Positions 24,701 through 35,369 of a stretch of DNA of 64,000 nucleotides are shown here, in pieces. The stretch comes from Mycteria americana (lineage: Eukaryota > Chordata > Aves > Ciconiiformes > Ciconiidae). The stretch spans positions 42,143,173 to 42,207,172 of the forward strand of contig NC_134373.1 in assembly GCF_035582795.1 (NCBI RefSeq), in the 5' to 3' direction. How positions within the stretch are numbered: the first letter of the stretch is position 1; every line of letters begins with the position of its first letter. The notes below the pieces were generated by a model. It was not told the origin of the DNA, made no database searches, and saw only the letters and a program-made list of their open reading frames with translations. The translations under genes and the position numbers were made by a program.

Positions 24701-27700
24701 ATCAAAGTAGTCACTTTTAATGGAAGAAGCCAAAACCTTGGTAAATGCACATTAAGACTATGCCTATGGTAGACAAAGACATCTAATACACACGTATTCT
24801 TCAGTGTCCATGAGACTACAAGATGAAGCTTCAGCCTGAAGAAACTTCTAATACTCTACCTAGCAAAATAAGCACACAGCTCCCAAACAGCTCAAGACTG
24901 CGGTACCATGTTACCACAGAGTAGAATAATTTATGGTGTAGTTAGATTGCAACCAGACATTCCTGCTTTGAAAGAAGGGTTGGTAGTCCAAAAACCAATT
25001 GAAATTCAAGTTGGCAAGTGCCTTCCTTAATGCTGCGGCTAATTTAAATCCTTATAATGACTTGCAGAACTAGACAGTACCAGAAAATATTTGAATAATG
25101 AATCTTCCCATTCCACTCCTACTTGTAAGAGTGTTTTCTCCCATATTTCTATGGGTATATCCAAGATACAACGAAAACTTCCCAATAAAGTTACAGCTAG
25201 CTTTAAAATGTTCTATCAATTGCGTGACTCTCTACATTTTATACCTAAGAGTCCTCTAGGAAAAAGCACAGTATTATTATAGAAAGGATCGTAAACCAAA
25301 ACCACAACAGCAGGGCCTGTTCTCACCCTAACGCAAGACTATTTTAACGAATGCCTACAGCTTTTCTCATTTTCTCAGCAAGCATAAAAATGCTCAAAGT
25401 GGCAGGAGATTCCTTCCAAAGGATTCAATGCAAAACCCGACATTTACTTTACCTCAAGTTAGAAACTAATTTGCAAGGCAGCCTGTTGCATGCTCCCAGT
25501 TAGAAAATAGTTTAAAAGGGTTAAAGAAGGACACTAAATACTGATCAAGTCATCTTGAAAGTATCTGCAGTATATTGCAATCAAACTCAGCTAAATAGCA
25601 TCCTTCCCCCCCCCCCCCCCCAAGAGATACTGAAGTACCTCAAATGACTCGAGCCATTACCTCCCCCGTGTTGCAATGGACATTTATCTTCCATTAGTAT
25701 TTGGCAGTTAATCGGTCATATTTTTAGTTAACTAGATCTAGTCCTGCTTTAAAAATGTCATTAAGACATTTATTCTAATTCAGCAGAGGACTAGGACAAA
25801 GACTTGTAAAAAACAAATTACCAAGAATTTCAGATAATGCTAAAACACTATCTTATCTTCTGATGTCCCTTATCTGGTGGTGTGATTTTGCATTGGGTTA
25901 ATGGGTAGTGTTTCTTCTCGCAGTCGGTGAGAAGGGCTGTTTACGGAGAGACAATTCTTCATCCACAGAGTCCCACAACCAGAGGATCCACTGTTCAGTA
26001 ATACTTTAAGAGCAAGCACTGGATCTTTCAAACATTTCCTCTTCAGTTTCAGATTGCAGACAAATTAGCCACTTGATCTTAAGCTTCTGACTCAGTCAAA
26101 TTTTCTATTAGTTCCAGGAGAGGCCTGAGAGGATGACATGCACATGCAAAGGCTGGCAGGTGTTTCTTCCACTGCTTTTGTCTTTTGAAGTGCTATGGAA
26201 TATTTCATTACATGGGTGTCTCCAGCCTTCGACATACAGATTCCAAACCTTCCCATGTCAAACAGCTTAACCTGCGAGCGTGTTGTATTTTAATAGCTAA
26301 AGATAAAATTTTCCAAAAACTTCACTAACTATTAATTTTTAGTAAGCCCTTACTCCATAGAGTTTGTTGCAGCCAGCTTAGTAATCAGGATGAAAGCTCA
26401 AACCAGACACACTCTAGAAGCCTGCAAGTCTAACTTGGCGTAAGATGAAGAAAAAAATCAGTTCAGAGCTACGCTGATACCGGTTGTGGGCACAGAGACT
26501 GCCTTTTCCCAGTAATCGTGTTGCAAGAATTTGGAATCATTTCCTCAACAGCAAGAGGAAAGCCAACTCACTGCCTAAACTCCTTTTTTCTTAAAAAAGG
26601 GATTAACATTTTCGTTTCTGGTAAAAGGACTGCTTTCCTATTTAGAAGGAACTGCTGGGTCCAAATTCAACATTAACAAGCTATCTACACAACTTGCCTA
26701 AAGAAGAGAGGGCTTGCATACTCTGTCAAGTTCCTCCAATCGCTTCTGCAGAGTTGATGTTGATCCACACCTGCGTTAATGGTTCATGGGGTCATTCATC
26801 CCGAATACCTCTCCCCGTGCCCTCGGTTACCGTGTGGCAGTGACTCACAGGCTGTCCACACTTCTCTCCAGCACTGAGGTGGCAAGTTCAGGGGTGCATC
26901 CTCACCACCCTGACAGTAAGCTTAGTCCAAGTACCAACGACAGCAAGATCTAGAGGAGCTCCTGGCCGAACATGAGATCTAAGACAGCCAAGCACCAAGA
27001 ACCTCAACCTTTGAGGCATGTGAGCCAGGGTTTTTGACATGGCCACTGAAGAAGAGTGGCCACAACTGAAAGAGTGATAAGGACCCTAAGCACTGCTCGT
27101 GGTATGTGAGAAAGGATGGCTCCCCCTGCACCCTCAGAGGGCCAGAGATGCCTACCTCCCTAGTCTTTCCAAGCTTTGAAAGCTTCTCAAAAGCAGGGGA
27201 AGAAGTACTCTATTTTATTAAAAAAACCAGGCATTAAGGAGGCCACAAAGAACTCAAATGTGAGCTGATGTAATTTACCATTAGCATATATAAACACCTC
27301 TTCACTCTTCTACTAGGTAAAGCAGGGTTTCACAGCAGCGGAGGAGCAAAGGTACCCCTGGAGCTCCTCAGATAAGCTCCTTCCAGTCAGGCAGGTGAGA
27401 ATGCATACCCCTGCCCTGCCTGCCTTCCCCTGCAATGCTGACAAATCACTTAATCATAGAATGCTTTGGATTGGAAGGGACCTTTACAGATCATCTAGTC
27501 CAACCCCCCTGCAAAAGCAGGGACATCTTTAACTAGATCAGGTTGTTCAGAGCCCTGTCCAACCTGACCTTGAATGCTTCCAGGGATGGGGCTTTTGGCT
27601 ACCTCTCCGGGCAACCTGGGCCAGTGCCTCACCACCCTCATTGTAAAAAATTTCTTAAATCCAGTCTAAATCTGCCCTCCCTTAGTTTAAAACCATTGCT

Positions 27701-28047
27701 CCTTGCCCTGTCACAACAGGCCTTGCTAAAAAGTCTGTCCCCGTCTTTCCTATAAGCCCCCTTAAGTGCCGGCAGGCTGCTGTAAGGTCTCCCCGCAGCC
27801 TTCTCGTCTCCAGGCTGAACAACCCCAGCTCTCTCAGCCTGTCCCGCAGCAGAGGTGCTCCAGCCCCTCCGATCATTTTCGCGTCCCTCCTCTGGACCCG
27901 CTCCACAGCTCCACGTCCTTCTCGTGCTGAGGGCTCCAGAGCTGGAGCGGAGCTCCAGGTGAGGTCTCACCAGAGCAGAGTAATGGAGGCTTGTCCACAC
28001 CCTTTTCCTTCCCCAAAAGTCAAATAAATCGCTAACGTATACCTCAG

Positions 28048-28080
<33 letters not shown>

Positions 28081-28608
28081 ACAAAACCCCAAAGCAGCCG
28101 CCCGTCTCGCACAGCTGCCGCTCGCATCTGCAGACAGGCAGCCCCGCCGGGACGCGGCGGTGAGGGGCTGCGGGGCCGCAGGGCCGGTCTCCTGCTCCCC
28201 CCGGCTCCCCCGACCCTCGGGGGCTGCCGCTCCTCACCGATTCACACCCCCCTCCCCCGAACCCCGTCCCCGGGAGCCGCGGGGGAGCGCTCACCCGAGG
28301 TGTCCCAGAGGCTGAGCTCGATGCGCTGCGTGTCGATCTCGAAGCTGGCCGTGTAGTTCTCGAAGACGGTGGGGACGTAGCTCTGCGGGAGACAGCGCAC
28401 AGTCAGCCCGCGCCCGCCGCCGCCGCCCCGGCCCGCCCCGCTCCCGGCCCCGGCCCACCTCGGGGAAGCAGTCCTTGGCGAAGACGTGGAGCAGCGCGGT
28501 CTTGCCGCACTGGCTGTCCCCCACCACCACGATCTTGCACTTCACGTTCTGGTTGGGATCCATCACCGCCTTGCTCGATAACTTCTGGCTCGCTCTTCTT
28601 TCCTTCAT
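15451..28608 (-). CDS. RND3: RND3, atypical Rho family GTPase (RhoE), five coding exons
   Basis: Joined on minus: 28608-28459, 28382-28295, 20446-20337, 18793-18659, 15702-15451; 244 codons plus TGA, the same length as mammalian RND3. Rnd3 binds GTP but does not hydrolyse it; it opposes RhoA/ROCK signalling (through p190RhoGAP and by binding ROCK1) and so loosens actin stress fibres. Seen: KERRA at residues 2-6; P-loop GDSQCGKT at 30-37 with Ser32 at the Rho Gly12 position; switch II DTSGS at 77-81 with Ser79 and Ser81 at the Ala59/Gln61 positions, explaining GTPase deficiency; CKSD 135-138 and ECSAL 176-180 for base binding; a Lys/Arg-rich tail; C-terminal Cys241-Thr-Val-Met, a farnesylation box. 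ROCK sites Ser7, Ser11, Thr173, Thr214, Ser218 and Ser240 are present, while Ser222 is Gly here. Every junction keeps frame. Confidence 0.97.
15703..18658 (-). other. RND3: RND3 intron 4
   Basis: 2956 bp, GTATGT donor and TTAG acceptor. A/T-rich. No transposon, RNA gene or convincing open frame seen; a short A-rich run near 16265 is the only simple repeat noticed. Confidence 0.9.
18659..18793 (-). CDS. RND3: RND3 coding exon 4
   Basis: 135 bp, 45 complete codons (residues 117-161, starting WKGEIQ and ending VSYDQ). Flanked by TTTTACAG acceptor and GTATGT donor. It carries the CKSD motif that contacts the guanine base (the NKxD equivalent) and the Rho-family insert region. Confidence 0.97.
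18794..20336 (-). other. RND3: RND3 intron 3 (GC-AG class)
   Basis: 1543 bp. The donor reads AAG then GCAAGT and the acceptor reads TTTTACAG, so this is a GC-AG intron with otherwise perfect donor consensus, typical of the class handled by the U2 spliceosome. No repeats or other features were seen inside it. Confidence 0.9.
20331..20336 (-). other. RND3: Non-canonical GC splice donor of RND3 intron 3
   Basis: Minus strand GCAAGT directly after the Lys-Lys codons AAA AAG that end exon 3. Reading the next codon of exon 4 (TGG) restores the known LDSVLKK-WKGEIQ junction exactly, so no GT position nearby can substitute without breaking the protein. Confidence 0.93.
20337..20446 (-). CDS. RND3: RND3 coding exon 3
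   Basis: 110 bp: two bases complete Gly80, then residues 81-116 (SPYYDNV to LDSVLKK). The acceptor is CCCTGCAG. It codes the end of switch II with Ser81 in place of the catalytic Gln, and the central strand/helix with the conserved [14 protein letters not shown] segment. It ends at the GC donor. Confidence 0.97.
21346..21365 (+). repeat. Poly-G tract (20 G)
   Basis: Twenty consecutive G on plus, so a 20-C tract in the RND3 pre-mRNA within intron 2. Confidence 0.85.
22193..22276 (+). repeat. 28-bp tandem repeat, 3 copies
   Basis: Three adjacent 28-bp units sharing CCTGGAGC and AGGGCCAAATTATTT; they differ at the central CCC/CTC/CCC and at the last bases. Lies in RND3 intron 2. Confidence 0.9.
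25606..25621 (+). repeat. Poly-C tract (16 C)
   Basis: Sixteen consecutive C in RND3 intron 2; a G tract in the pre-mRNA. Confidence 0.85.
27452..27990 (-). mobile_element. CR1 LINE, 5'-truncated 3' end
   Basis: About 540 bp of CR1 in minus orientation: the plus strand starts with AATCATAGAAT (the CR1 3' terminus reversed), followed by the typical ladder of antisense CR1 phrases (GGACCTTTACAGATCATC, AGGGATGGGG, CCAGGCTGAACAACCCCAG). Truncated on the 5' side, as usual for CR1, which retrotransposes from its 3' end and makes no clear target duplication. It sits in RND3 intron 2, same strand as the gene, about 300 bp from exon 2. Confidence 0.92.
28053..28078 (+). repeat. Poly-A tract (26 A)
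   Basis: Twenty-six A on plus, read as a 26-U tract in the RND3 pre-mRNA, 217 bp after the exon 2 donor and beside the CR1 fragment. Confidence 0.9.
28295..28382 (-). CDS. RND3: RND3 coding exon 2
   Basis: 88 bp: residues 51-79 plus the first base of Gly80. It starts with AGC (Ser51; human has Asn as I recall) after a CCCGCAG acceptor and holds the effector/switch I segment YVPTVFENY and the DTS of switch II. The GTGAGC donor follows TCG G. Confidence 0.96.
28383..28458 (-). other. RND3: RND3 intron 1, only 76 bp
   Basis: A very short, extremely GC-rich intron with GTGGGC donor, CCCGCAG acceptor and a likely branch-point CTGAC about 20 bases before the acceptor. Near the minimum intron length for vertebrates, probably recognised by intron definition. 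Confidence 0.93.
28459..28608 (-). CDS. RND3: RND3 coding exon 1 (N-terminal)
   Basis: 150 bp, 50 codons from ATG at 28608 to Glu50. It codes the Rnd-specific N-terminal extension ([15 protein letters not shown]), then MDPNQN and the P-loop. The start chosen gives the family length of 244. Its context is weak (T at -3, A at +4), while Met16 has G at both -3 and +4, so a 229-residue form starting at Met16 is plausible. No upstream ATG lies in the inferred leader. Confidence 0.96.
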
Positions 28609-28815
28609 TGATCTCGGCTTAGTCCCTCGGCCGGCCACGATAAAAGAAAAAAAAAAAAAAACAAAACAAACCACACACACCCGGTTCCCTCAAAAAAAGA
28701 TAAAAATAAATTAAAAAATAAAAAAAGAAGAAAAAAAAAACACCCCAGGTGGAGGTGGCAGAGCCGCGGGACGCGCCGCCGCCCCCGCTCCGCCCGCCGG
28801 TCCCGCGCAGACTGC
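28609..28815 (-). other. RND3: RND3 5' untranslated leader (inferred)
   Basis: About 205 bases between the inferred start site and the ATG. In mRNA sense it contains two long U-rich stretches (28635-28660 and 28694-28740), unusual for a leader inside a CpG island. There is no upstream ATG. The exact 5' end is inferred from the TATA position. Confidence 0.55.
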
Positions 28816-28836
28816 TTTGTCCCCCGCCGCCCGCCT

Positions 28837-28845
28837 CTATTTATA
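28837..28845 (-). promoter_or_regulatory. RND3: RND3 TATA box (TATAAATAG), overlapping a MEF2 consensus
   Basis: Minus strand CTATAAATAG, a perfect fit to both a TATA box and the MEF2 consensus YTA(A/T)4TAR. It lies about 230 bp upstream of the ATG; a start site some 30 bp downstream would fall near 28810-28815. Confidence 0.7.
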
Positions 28846-28857
28846 GCTTCGCATCCG

Positions 28858-28862
28858 CCAAT
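28858..28862 (+). promoter_or_regulatory. RND3: Inverted CCAAT box of the RND3 promoter
   Basis: CCAAT on plus (ATTGG in gene sense), 13 bp upstream of the TATA box. CCAAT boxes usually sit further upstream, at about -60 to -100, so the spacing is tight. Binding by NF-Y is an inference. Confidence 0.45.
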
Positions 28863-28964
28863 CACCGCCCGCCGCTGGTGCGGGGCCCGCCCCCTCGCCG
28901 CGCGCTGCCGGCGGGCCGCCGGAGCAGCGCGCCCCCTAGGGGAGCCGCGCGGCGCCGCAGCCCC

Positions 28965-28977
28965 GGGCGGGGCGGGG
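28965..28977 (+). promoter_or_regulatory. RND3: Double GC box (SP1-type)
   Basis: GGGCGGGGCGGGG, two overlapping SP1/KLF sites, about 150 bp upstream of the inferred start site, directly next to a 14-G run at 28979-28992. Confidence 0.55.
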
Positions 28978-28978
28978 A

Positions 28979-28992
28979 GGGGGGGGGGGGGG
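28979..28992 (+). repeat. Poly-G tract (14 G) in the promoter
   Basis: Fourteen consecutive G continuing from the GC boxes. Together these form a G-rich stretch that could fold into a G-quadruplex on the plus strand. Confidence 0.75.
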
Positions 28993-31900
28993 TCCCGCTG
29001 CCGCCCCGCCGCCGCCCCGCGGGGAGCCCCTCCCGGCCGCCCGCCCGCCACGGCCCTGCCGGCTCCAGCGGGCCCGGGCCCATCCGCTGAGGGATGGGGT
29101 GAGCCCGTGCCGGCGGCAGAGCGGTGTCATCCCGTGAGGGAGAGGCCTGGTGTGGGGCCAGCGCCCTCAGGAGCGATGTGTGGAATAAAGGGTGTTTTTT
29201 GTGTTTTTTTTTTTTTAAGATTTTATACAAGCCGTCTATAAATCTCAGTACTACGAAAGGGAACGGGTGGTATGCGGGGCTCTGTGGCCTCCAGAGGGGC
29301 AACGAGGCTCGGCGGGCTGGCTGCTGCCCGGCGGGGTCCCTGAGGGAGGTGCCCCCCTCCAGGGCCACAGGCTGGGCTGAGGAGAGCGGCTCGGTTTCGG
29401 CCTTACCTGCTCCACAGACCTGGCTCAGCTGGGTGGTGGTGGTGATTGTAGGCAAAGAGGTTTTTCACTCAAAACATGGTCACAAGGAGTGCGTCAGGAT
29501 CTCAGAAAACATCCCCACCATTAACGTGCTCTTTTTTTTTTAGCGTCCCGGAGACAGAAACAAGCAAAACTGGATAACGGCTTACGTTCACCAGAGGACT
29601 GAACGCTGCTCGGACTGACAGAGCGATTCTGTAACAGTGCGGGGTGAATCTTTCCTGAAGCGACGGCCTTGAACAAGGGACGGTTTGTGAGCTGTTCGTA
29701 GCACGCTTCTCCGTCAAGTGTCCCTCTCCTCTCCCGTATGGCTCCGCGTGGCAGACAGACAGACGCCCTCGGAAAGGGGCTGCCAGCAGGCAGGAGGGCT
29801 GGAGCAGAGCCTGCCTGCCCTCCTTGCTCAGACCTCGCGTGCCAGCTTCGCCTAGCGCAGCCCAAGACAGGGGTGGCCTTCGTGAAGGTTTTGGCCTTAT
29901 CTCTTGAGTGAGTCATCCAGGTCACAAACTAGCTCCATGTCAGTCTGGGGCTGAAATGTGAGCAATTAATAAAGTTTTACAACATCCTGAAATGGAAAGC
30001 GCTACTATCTTATGCATGTTTGACCGTAGGGAGATGCTCCAGTGATGCAGACAAGAGAATCCCAAGCATGACATTTCAAAATTCGGTGCTAATATTCTTG
30101 ATTTTGTTCCAATGTGTCACATCTTCAGCTGGTCAAATTGCTCAGCTCTAATGAATTTTCCAAAGATTTTAAGCCTTGGTTTCTGCTTGGAAATCGTGAG
30201 CAAAACACTAACATTTGCAGTGGGTGCGTTATTTGTAAGACCTTACTGAAAAGTTGGAGCAGACAACTTTCCATCTCTCTTTTTTTTTTTAATTAAAAGC
30301 TGGTCGCAGCTACTTTGCAGTCTCCATCTATCCCTCCTGTCCACCAACACGGCTTCAGCTCTTTGGACAGATGATGGAATGGGAGAACAGTGAATAAGCA
30401 GTGAGGAAACTTATTGCTCACAGCAAGTTGGTTTTCTCTCTTTTGTTCAGCTGTGTACATTTGAACAGGAGATAAGTCTGGAAAAATACAGTTGCGGAAA
30501 CGCTCTCATGTCTTCTTCAGAGTGCAGAAAATCCCGTTTCTTCATTCCCCTCCACTCCACACTGGAACACGTGGCAGCCTCACAGGCAGATGCAGGTGGG
30601 ATAGAGCTCTGGAGGTTCAGCTCTGGCTCTATATTCTTTGTGAGTCCAACATACCAACTGAGGCGTATCTGTCAAATATAAGGAGAGAAGAAGATGGGGT
30701 TGAAAGAGCTCTTTGTTAATCCTGAATGGAAGCTGGGTATGAACATCTGCTCCCCATCAGTTCACCGGTCACCTCCATACAGATGGAGACAAGATGCACC
30801 AAAGCCAGCGCTGATGCCGCCCGTTCCTCGGTGGTGGCTCGGCTTGGCCAGGACCGAGGGTGCCCGGAGAAGGAATTGGTGCTCCCAGGCACCACGCACC
30901 GGGGCTGGAGGAGACAACTCCCTCGCACAGCTCACGCGGAAAATCTGCCTGCATCCAGCTATGTTAGGAATGGGGAAACTTTAACGCACGTGAAAACACT
31001 TACTCATCATGACCACAGAGCTTCCATCAGCGCGCTTCCCAGTAATATCACCTTTACATGCTTTGTTCGCCCTTATGGTCCGGAGGCTGCCGGCGTCACC
31101 CAGCTAAACCCCCGGGCTTTCGGGGTGCCCTGCAGTGCTTTGGGCACTTGTGACGATCTGTTGATTTCCTTGTCACAAGCTACAAGACACCCCTGCCTGC
31201 TCCGAAACCGCCTGCTTGTTGCCATTCCTTGGGGAAGCTGTTCCAGATATGTTAATCCCCGTAAAACTATTATTCATGTCATACTCTTAAGTTTAATGCC
31301 TTTTCCCATATCTTGATAACTAGGGGGATAACGCAGTGGGGGTTAACGTTTCCATCGGTATTTTTCACACGCGGTCTGGATTTTGATTTATAAGGCAGAG
31401 TTTCTTGCTTTGCTTAGTTCAAATTCCCCATTTTTCTTCAGACTTGATTCCTTTCTAGACTTTCCCAGTTTCTCCGCTTTCCATCCAAGAAAGCATTATG
31501 CGTATATTAATAACATATATACAATCTAGTATTATCTGTGGTAATGACTACTGATCTAGTATAAGATTTTATGGGAATATCAAAAAACATTTTTCTCCTC
31601 TCACAAGTAATCTGCCTAGATGCTTTCTATGACTATAATAAAACAGCCGAGAACAAGTGCTTTGAGTATCAGAATGACTGCTTGATGATTTAAATCTAAA
31701 ATTGCCATCAGAATCTCTCTCCCTGCAATACCAGCTACCAAAGCACCTGTGGAAAGTATTAAACAATATACATAAAACATGAACCTTACACATCCCATTC
31801 CCTCCTTTCTGCCTGTGTGTGTGTAGCTAAATGGGACGTACGTTGAAAGAACATCGTTAAGGTTTAAGGTCAAACACTTGTGCATTAGGAAATGCGTATT

Positions 31901-32609
31901 TCCTGTGTGTGGGAAACGTGGGCTCCCTTGTGAGTACGCGGTGATAGTCATTAATTTCACGATCACGTATTATTTTTTTCTGGAGAACCTATTCAGCCCA
32001 CAGAGCGATATTGTCACCTTAACGAGCAGCTATTCAGAAACATCTGTACTTCTCACAGGCCAGCGTGTAATCCGTGCCTCATTTAGGGACGCTATTCAAA
32101 ACCTTCTTCTGAACACATACCCATTTGTTATCTCTTCTATGGGACTTATCAATGTCGTATTTGAGTTCTTAACAGATGAAAGGAAATTATTTTGCGCCGC
32201 TGCCTTATGAGGTGACATGATCTGAGGAGGCCTGTTTGACAGACGAGAAGCAGTAAGGTCGCAAGTACCCGCTAATTTGGGTTGAGCTTCGCTTCGTTCC
32301 CAATACTTAACATTATGCGGCACCGTAGATGTCTAAAACAGAGCTCCTGCTACTTTGGTGTCTAGCCGTGAGGGGTTAGGACTTAAAATCAGAAAGCACT
32401 GCCCCACGTTGTCTGCGTGGGGAATAAAAAATGCTCGCTTAGGGAAAAATAGGGTTCAAGCGGCTCGATTGCCAAGTGCGGCTCAGACCACTGCTGAGGG
32501 ACCGGAGCTTTGGCTGCCAAAACCAAACCCGAATTTTCTTCTGTTCCGATGAGGGTTTAAAATGGATGATGGTAGGATGAGAATGAGCGTCTCCTGTTTC
32601 GTGATGTTG

Positions 32610-32740
32610 GTGTAATAATATGCAGGCTATTGTGAAAACAAATGCTAATTACCTGTGAACTGAAAACAAAATGAAGCTTGACACTCTTATAATCTGTATT
32701 TTGGCATTTAGAAATCTGGCCGTAACTACACTACCGAGAA
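32610..32740. promoter_or_regulatory. Candidate conserved non-coding element
   Basis: A/T-rich and free of repeats, with a combined homeodomain/E-box motif GCTAATTACCTGTG and further TAAT-type cores. Suggestive of an enhancer, unproven. Confidence 0.2.
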
Positions 32741-34062
32741 AGAATTACATAAATGCGTAAAATTAGTTCAAGACATCAGTGACTCTCCCTCACCTGGCTG
32801 ACAGGTCCTTGAGTGCTAAGACTTGGCTGGGAAATAAAGCTCAGCCATTCCAAGTTTCAGGAGCTGAGGGCAATGCTTTAACAAAGTTGTAGGCACTCTA
32901 AAATTATTTTAATATCCCTTAATAGTTTAGGGAGGATTTTAAGACAGAGGGCAAGGTATTTTCAAATACTGACCGTAGTGTCATTCTCCACAAGCAAGCA
33001 GGAATCCCGTACCTCCTGCAAGGCTGATGCACTGTTCTGCAGCGCCTGCAGCTCCGCAGCACGTCTGCTCCTGGGCCCGATGCACAGGGGCTGTTTTAAG
33101 GCGTTTATTCCCATAGCGCCAGCGGGATGGCGGGTGTGTTGTTCTCTCCCATTGACGGAGGGGTAATACGGTGGTTAAATGGCTTCTCCAGGAACACACG
33201 TGCAGTCTACGGCAGCGCCAGTGAAATGAGGACGTGCGGGAGGTGAGCACCCTTTTCCCGCGTTCGCTCTCTTCCCAGCACACCGCCCCGCTAAGGAGGC
33301 TCTGTAGAAGCCATGACAATAATGTGGATTATTCACACACACGTCTTAATTCTGCCTCTGCAAAAGCTTGATGTTTTGGGAATAGGAAAATGGATCTATT
33401 AGGACCCAGAGAAACGGTATGTGGGGCCACTTCTTGCAAGGGGAAGGGGTCGGGGTTCGGCTACGCTCCTGCTGTGGCTTATGGCTGCTTGACCTTCTTA
33501 TCCCACCAGCTGGGGAATTGCCTCAAATCAAAACTTCCCTGAAGCAGAACTTATTCCTCTTGGGTGAATACATCTAAACCAGGAAAACTCCTGGATAAAC
33601 ACAGTAAAAGTATCTCATGCAAATCCGACGTTAGCTGCTTTGCTGTTACATTATGTATGATTTGTTAGTGCTCATGGTAAGAACAAATTGCACGTCGGGG
33701 GTGTTCTGCCATCCGTGAAATCACGTGCAGCTCCAGGACGTTTCCTGCTGTAGGATGGTATAGGGAACAGCCTTCAGTGAGCAAGAATGCATGGGAGAAG
33801 CCAAAAATCAGCATTCAGAGCCCACAGCTTTAACTTTGGTATTTTGTCTAAATTCCTAACGCTGTTGTGCATTCCTCACTCGTACAAAATCAGCACAAAC
33901 ATCTTATGAAGTACTTCTATCCGCAGACATCAAAGAGTACGAGTGCTTAATCTGGATGACAATGTAGGATTCAATTTCAACAAAAAAGAAGAATTGTTTT
34001 GAGCTTTATTTTTTTCAAAGCCCCATCCAAATTTGAAGAATCATCCCAAGTTGTATTAAATT

Positions 34063-34101
34063 GATCTGGATCTGAACTCTGATCTGAACCGGGCTGATCT
34101 G
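34063..34101 (+). repeat. Clustered GATCTG motifs
   Basis: Four GATCTG copies within 39 bp, three of them followed by GA or AA. Reads as an irregular, decayed short repeat; no known element recognised. Confidence 0.45.
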
Positions 34102-35350
34102 AAGATCCATTGAAATTTGTGGAGAAAATCCTATTGAATTTGTTGGGCTTTGGCTCAGAGTGAAATGATTTCTAGCCCTTGTTTGAGAATACCCTGCAGA
34201 CATAAAGATTTCATTTTCAGTTCCTGGAGGTTAATTACGGAAATTCGTTATAGAGGATCAGCAATCCCAGTTGCTGGGGCGACAGTAAAACTATTTGGTA
34301 TGAAATTCTAGCCTAGAGCTGGATAAAAATTTTCTGACAGAATGGTTTTCCATCAGAAATATTCATATGCTGAAGGTAAAATGTTTTGCAGAACTGCTTC
34401 CATTTCAGTGAAATTTTGCATAGAAACTTTCTGGTACGAAGCGCTCTGGTTGCACCGTTCTGATTTAACCGTTTTTTGATGAGACGTTGCATTCCAAGGT
34501 TTTCTTATAATATATATTTTTGGAAGTAGATAAGAAACGTGTAAACTTGAACATTTGGACTTTAGTCAAAGGATGGATTTCATTTCACAGGGAATTTTTA
34601 AATCCTTTTTCATTAATCCCATTTTGGGGTGGAAAAAGCAAGCGAACTTGTGTAATCCCCAGTTCTCACCCAGCTCTGGCCGATCCCAGCGGGTGCTGGG
34701 GGCCAAAGGCAGGAGCTGGGAACAGCTTCCAGGGCAGAGTGAAGTGGATGAGGTCAGTACTGCATGTCCTTACCCATTCCTGTGAACGCTGCACTTCACA
34801 GGGATTCCCTGAAGGCAAAGCGGCTTTAAATTATTGCTGAAGAGCAGAAAGAACTCGGCAAATAATAAATGCATTTTTTTTTTTGGCCGCAGTACCACCA
34901 AGGCGGTTTAATTGTCCCGAGGAAGTTAAAACTGTTTCTCCTCTCCGCGAACTGCTGCCGGCTGGAGCCAGGCTCCCCACCCCTTCATACCACACCAAGC
35001 CTCAAATATTCGGTGAACCAAAGCTTTCCTGGCTGCACAGACATACTTGTAATTCTTGCCCATGTGAATGAATAACAGCAGCGTCCGGGGCAGCAACGCA
35101 GACCCTCGGAAACATAGCAAGCATTTTTTCGGTGCCATTTGAAACTCTTAACACGCTTCGGCGTTGATTTTTATTGTTATTTTCTGTCCCATAGGCATGC
35201 CCTTTCCCACCATAAAGTCGCGGGGCCGAGTTCTGCGCTGAATTTCTCCGCTTATGAGGCTCGTGAAGCTGGTAGCTCTAGCCTTGCGGGCGAGCAGTGC
35301 CAGGCTGTGATTAATCTGGCTCCGATCTGCAGAAAAACCTCAGGAATTTC

Positions 35351-35369
35351 GGGGGGGGGGGGGGGGGGG
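35351..35369 (+). repeat. Poly-G tract (19 G)
   Basis: Nineteen consecutive G, the same length as the tract near 5833. Confidence 0.85.

Larger units (their letters stand above)
20447..28294 (-). other. RND3: RND3 intron 2
   Basis: 7848 bp, GTGAGC donor and CTGCAG acceptor, the largest intron. Besides the items listed separately (G and C homopolymers, a three-copy 28-bp repeat, a CR1 fragment and a poly-A run) I see no gene. The part 26700-27450 is GC-richer than the rest and unrecognised. Confidence 0.9.
28090..29120. promoter_or_regulatory. RND3: CpG island over the RND3 promoter and exons 1-2
   Basis: A dense block of CpG and GC-box sequence of about 1 kb, interrupted only by the A/T-rich 5' leader (about 28630-28745). 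It covers exons 1 and 2, the short intron 1 and the promoter. CpG islands at start sites mark broadly expressed vertebrate genes. Confidence 0.8.

Noticed and set aside
27638..28294. 218-codon open frame on minus
   Set aside because: It runs through the CR1 fragment, a 26-base homopolymer and intron sequence next to RND3 exon 2; no domain and no splice logic.
28609..28680. Possible 24-codon N-terminal extension of RND3 in the same frame
   Set aside because: It starts at GTG, not ATG, and is a Phe-rich product of the U-rich leader; the 244-residue start fits the family exactly.
28605..29455. Open frames of 148 and 197 codons in the RND3 promoter
   Set aside because: Chance frames in very GC-rich CpG-island DNA, rich in Arg, Gly, Ala and Pro, overlapping the TATA and GC boxes.
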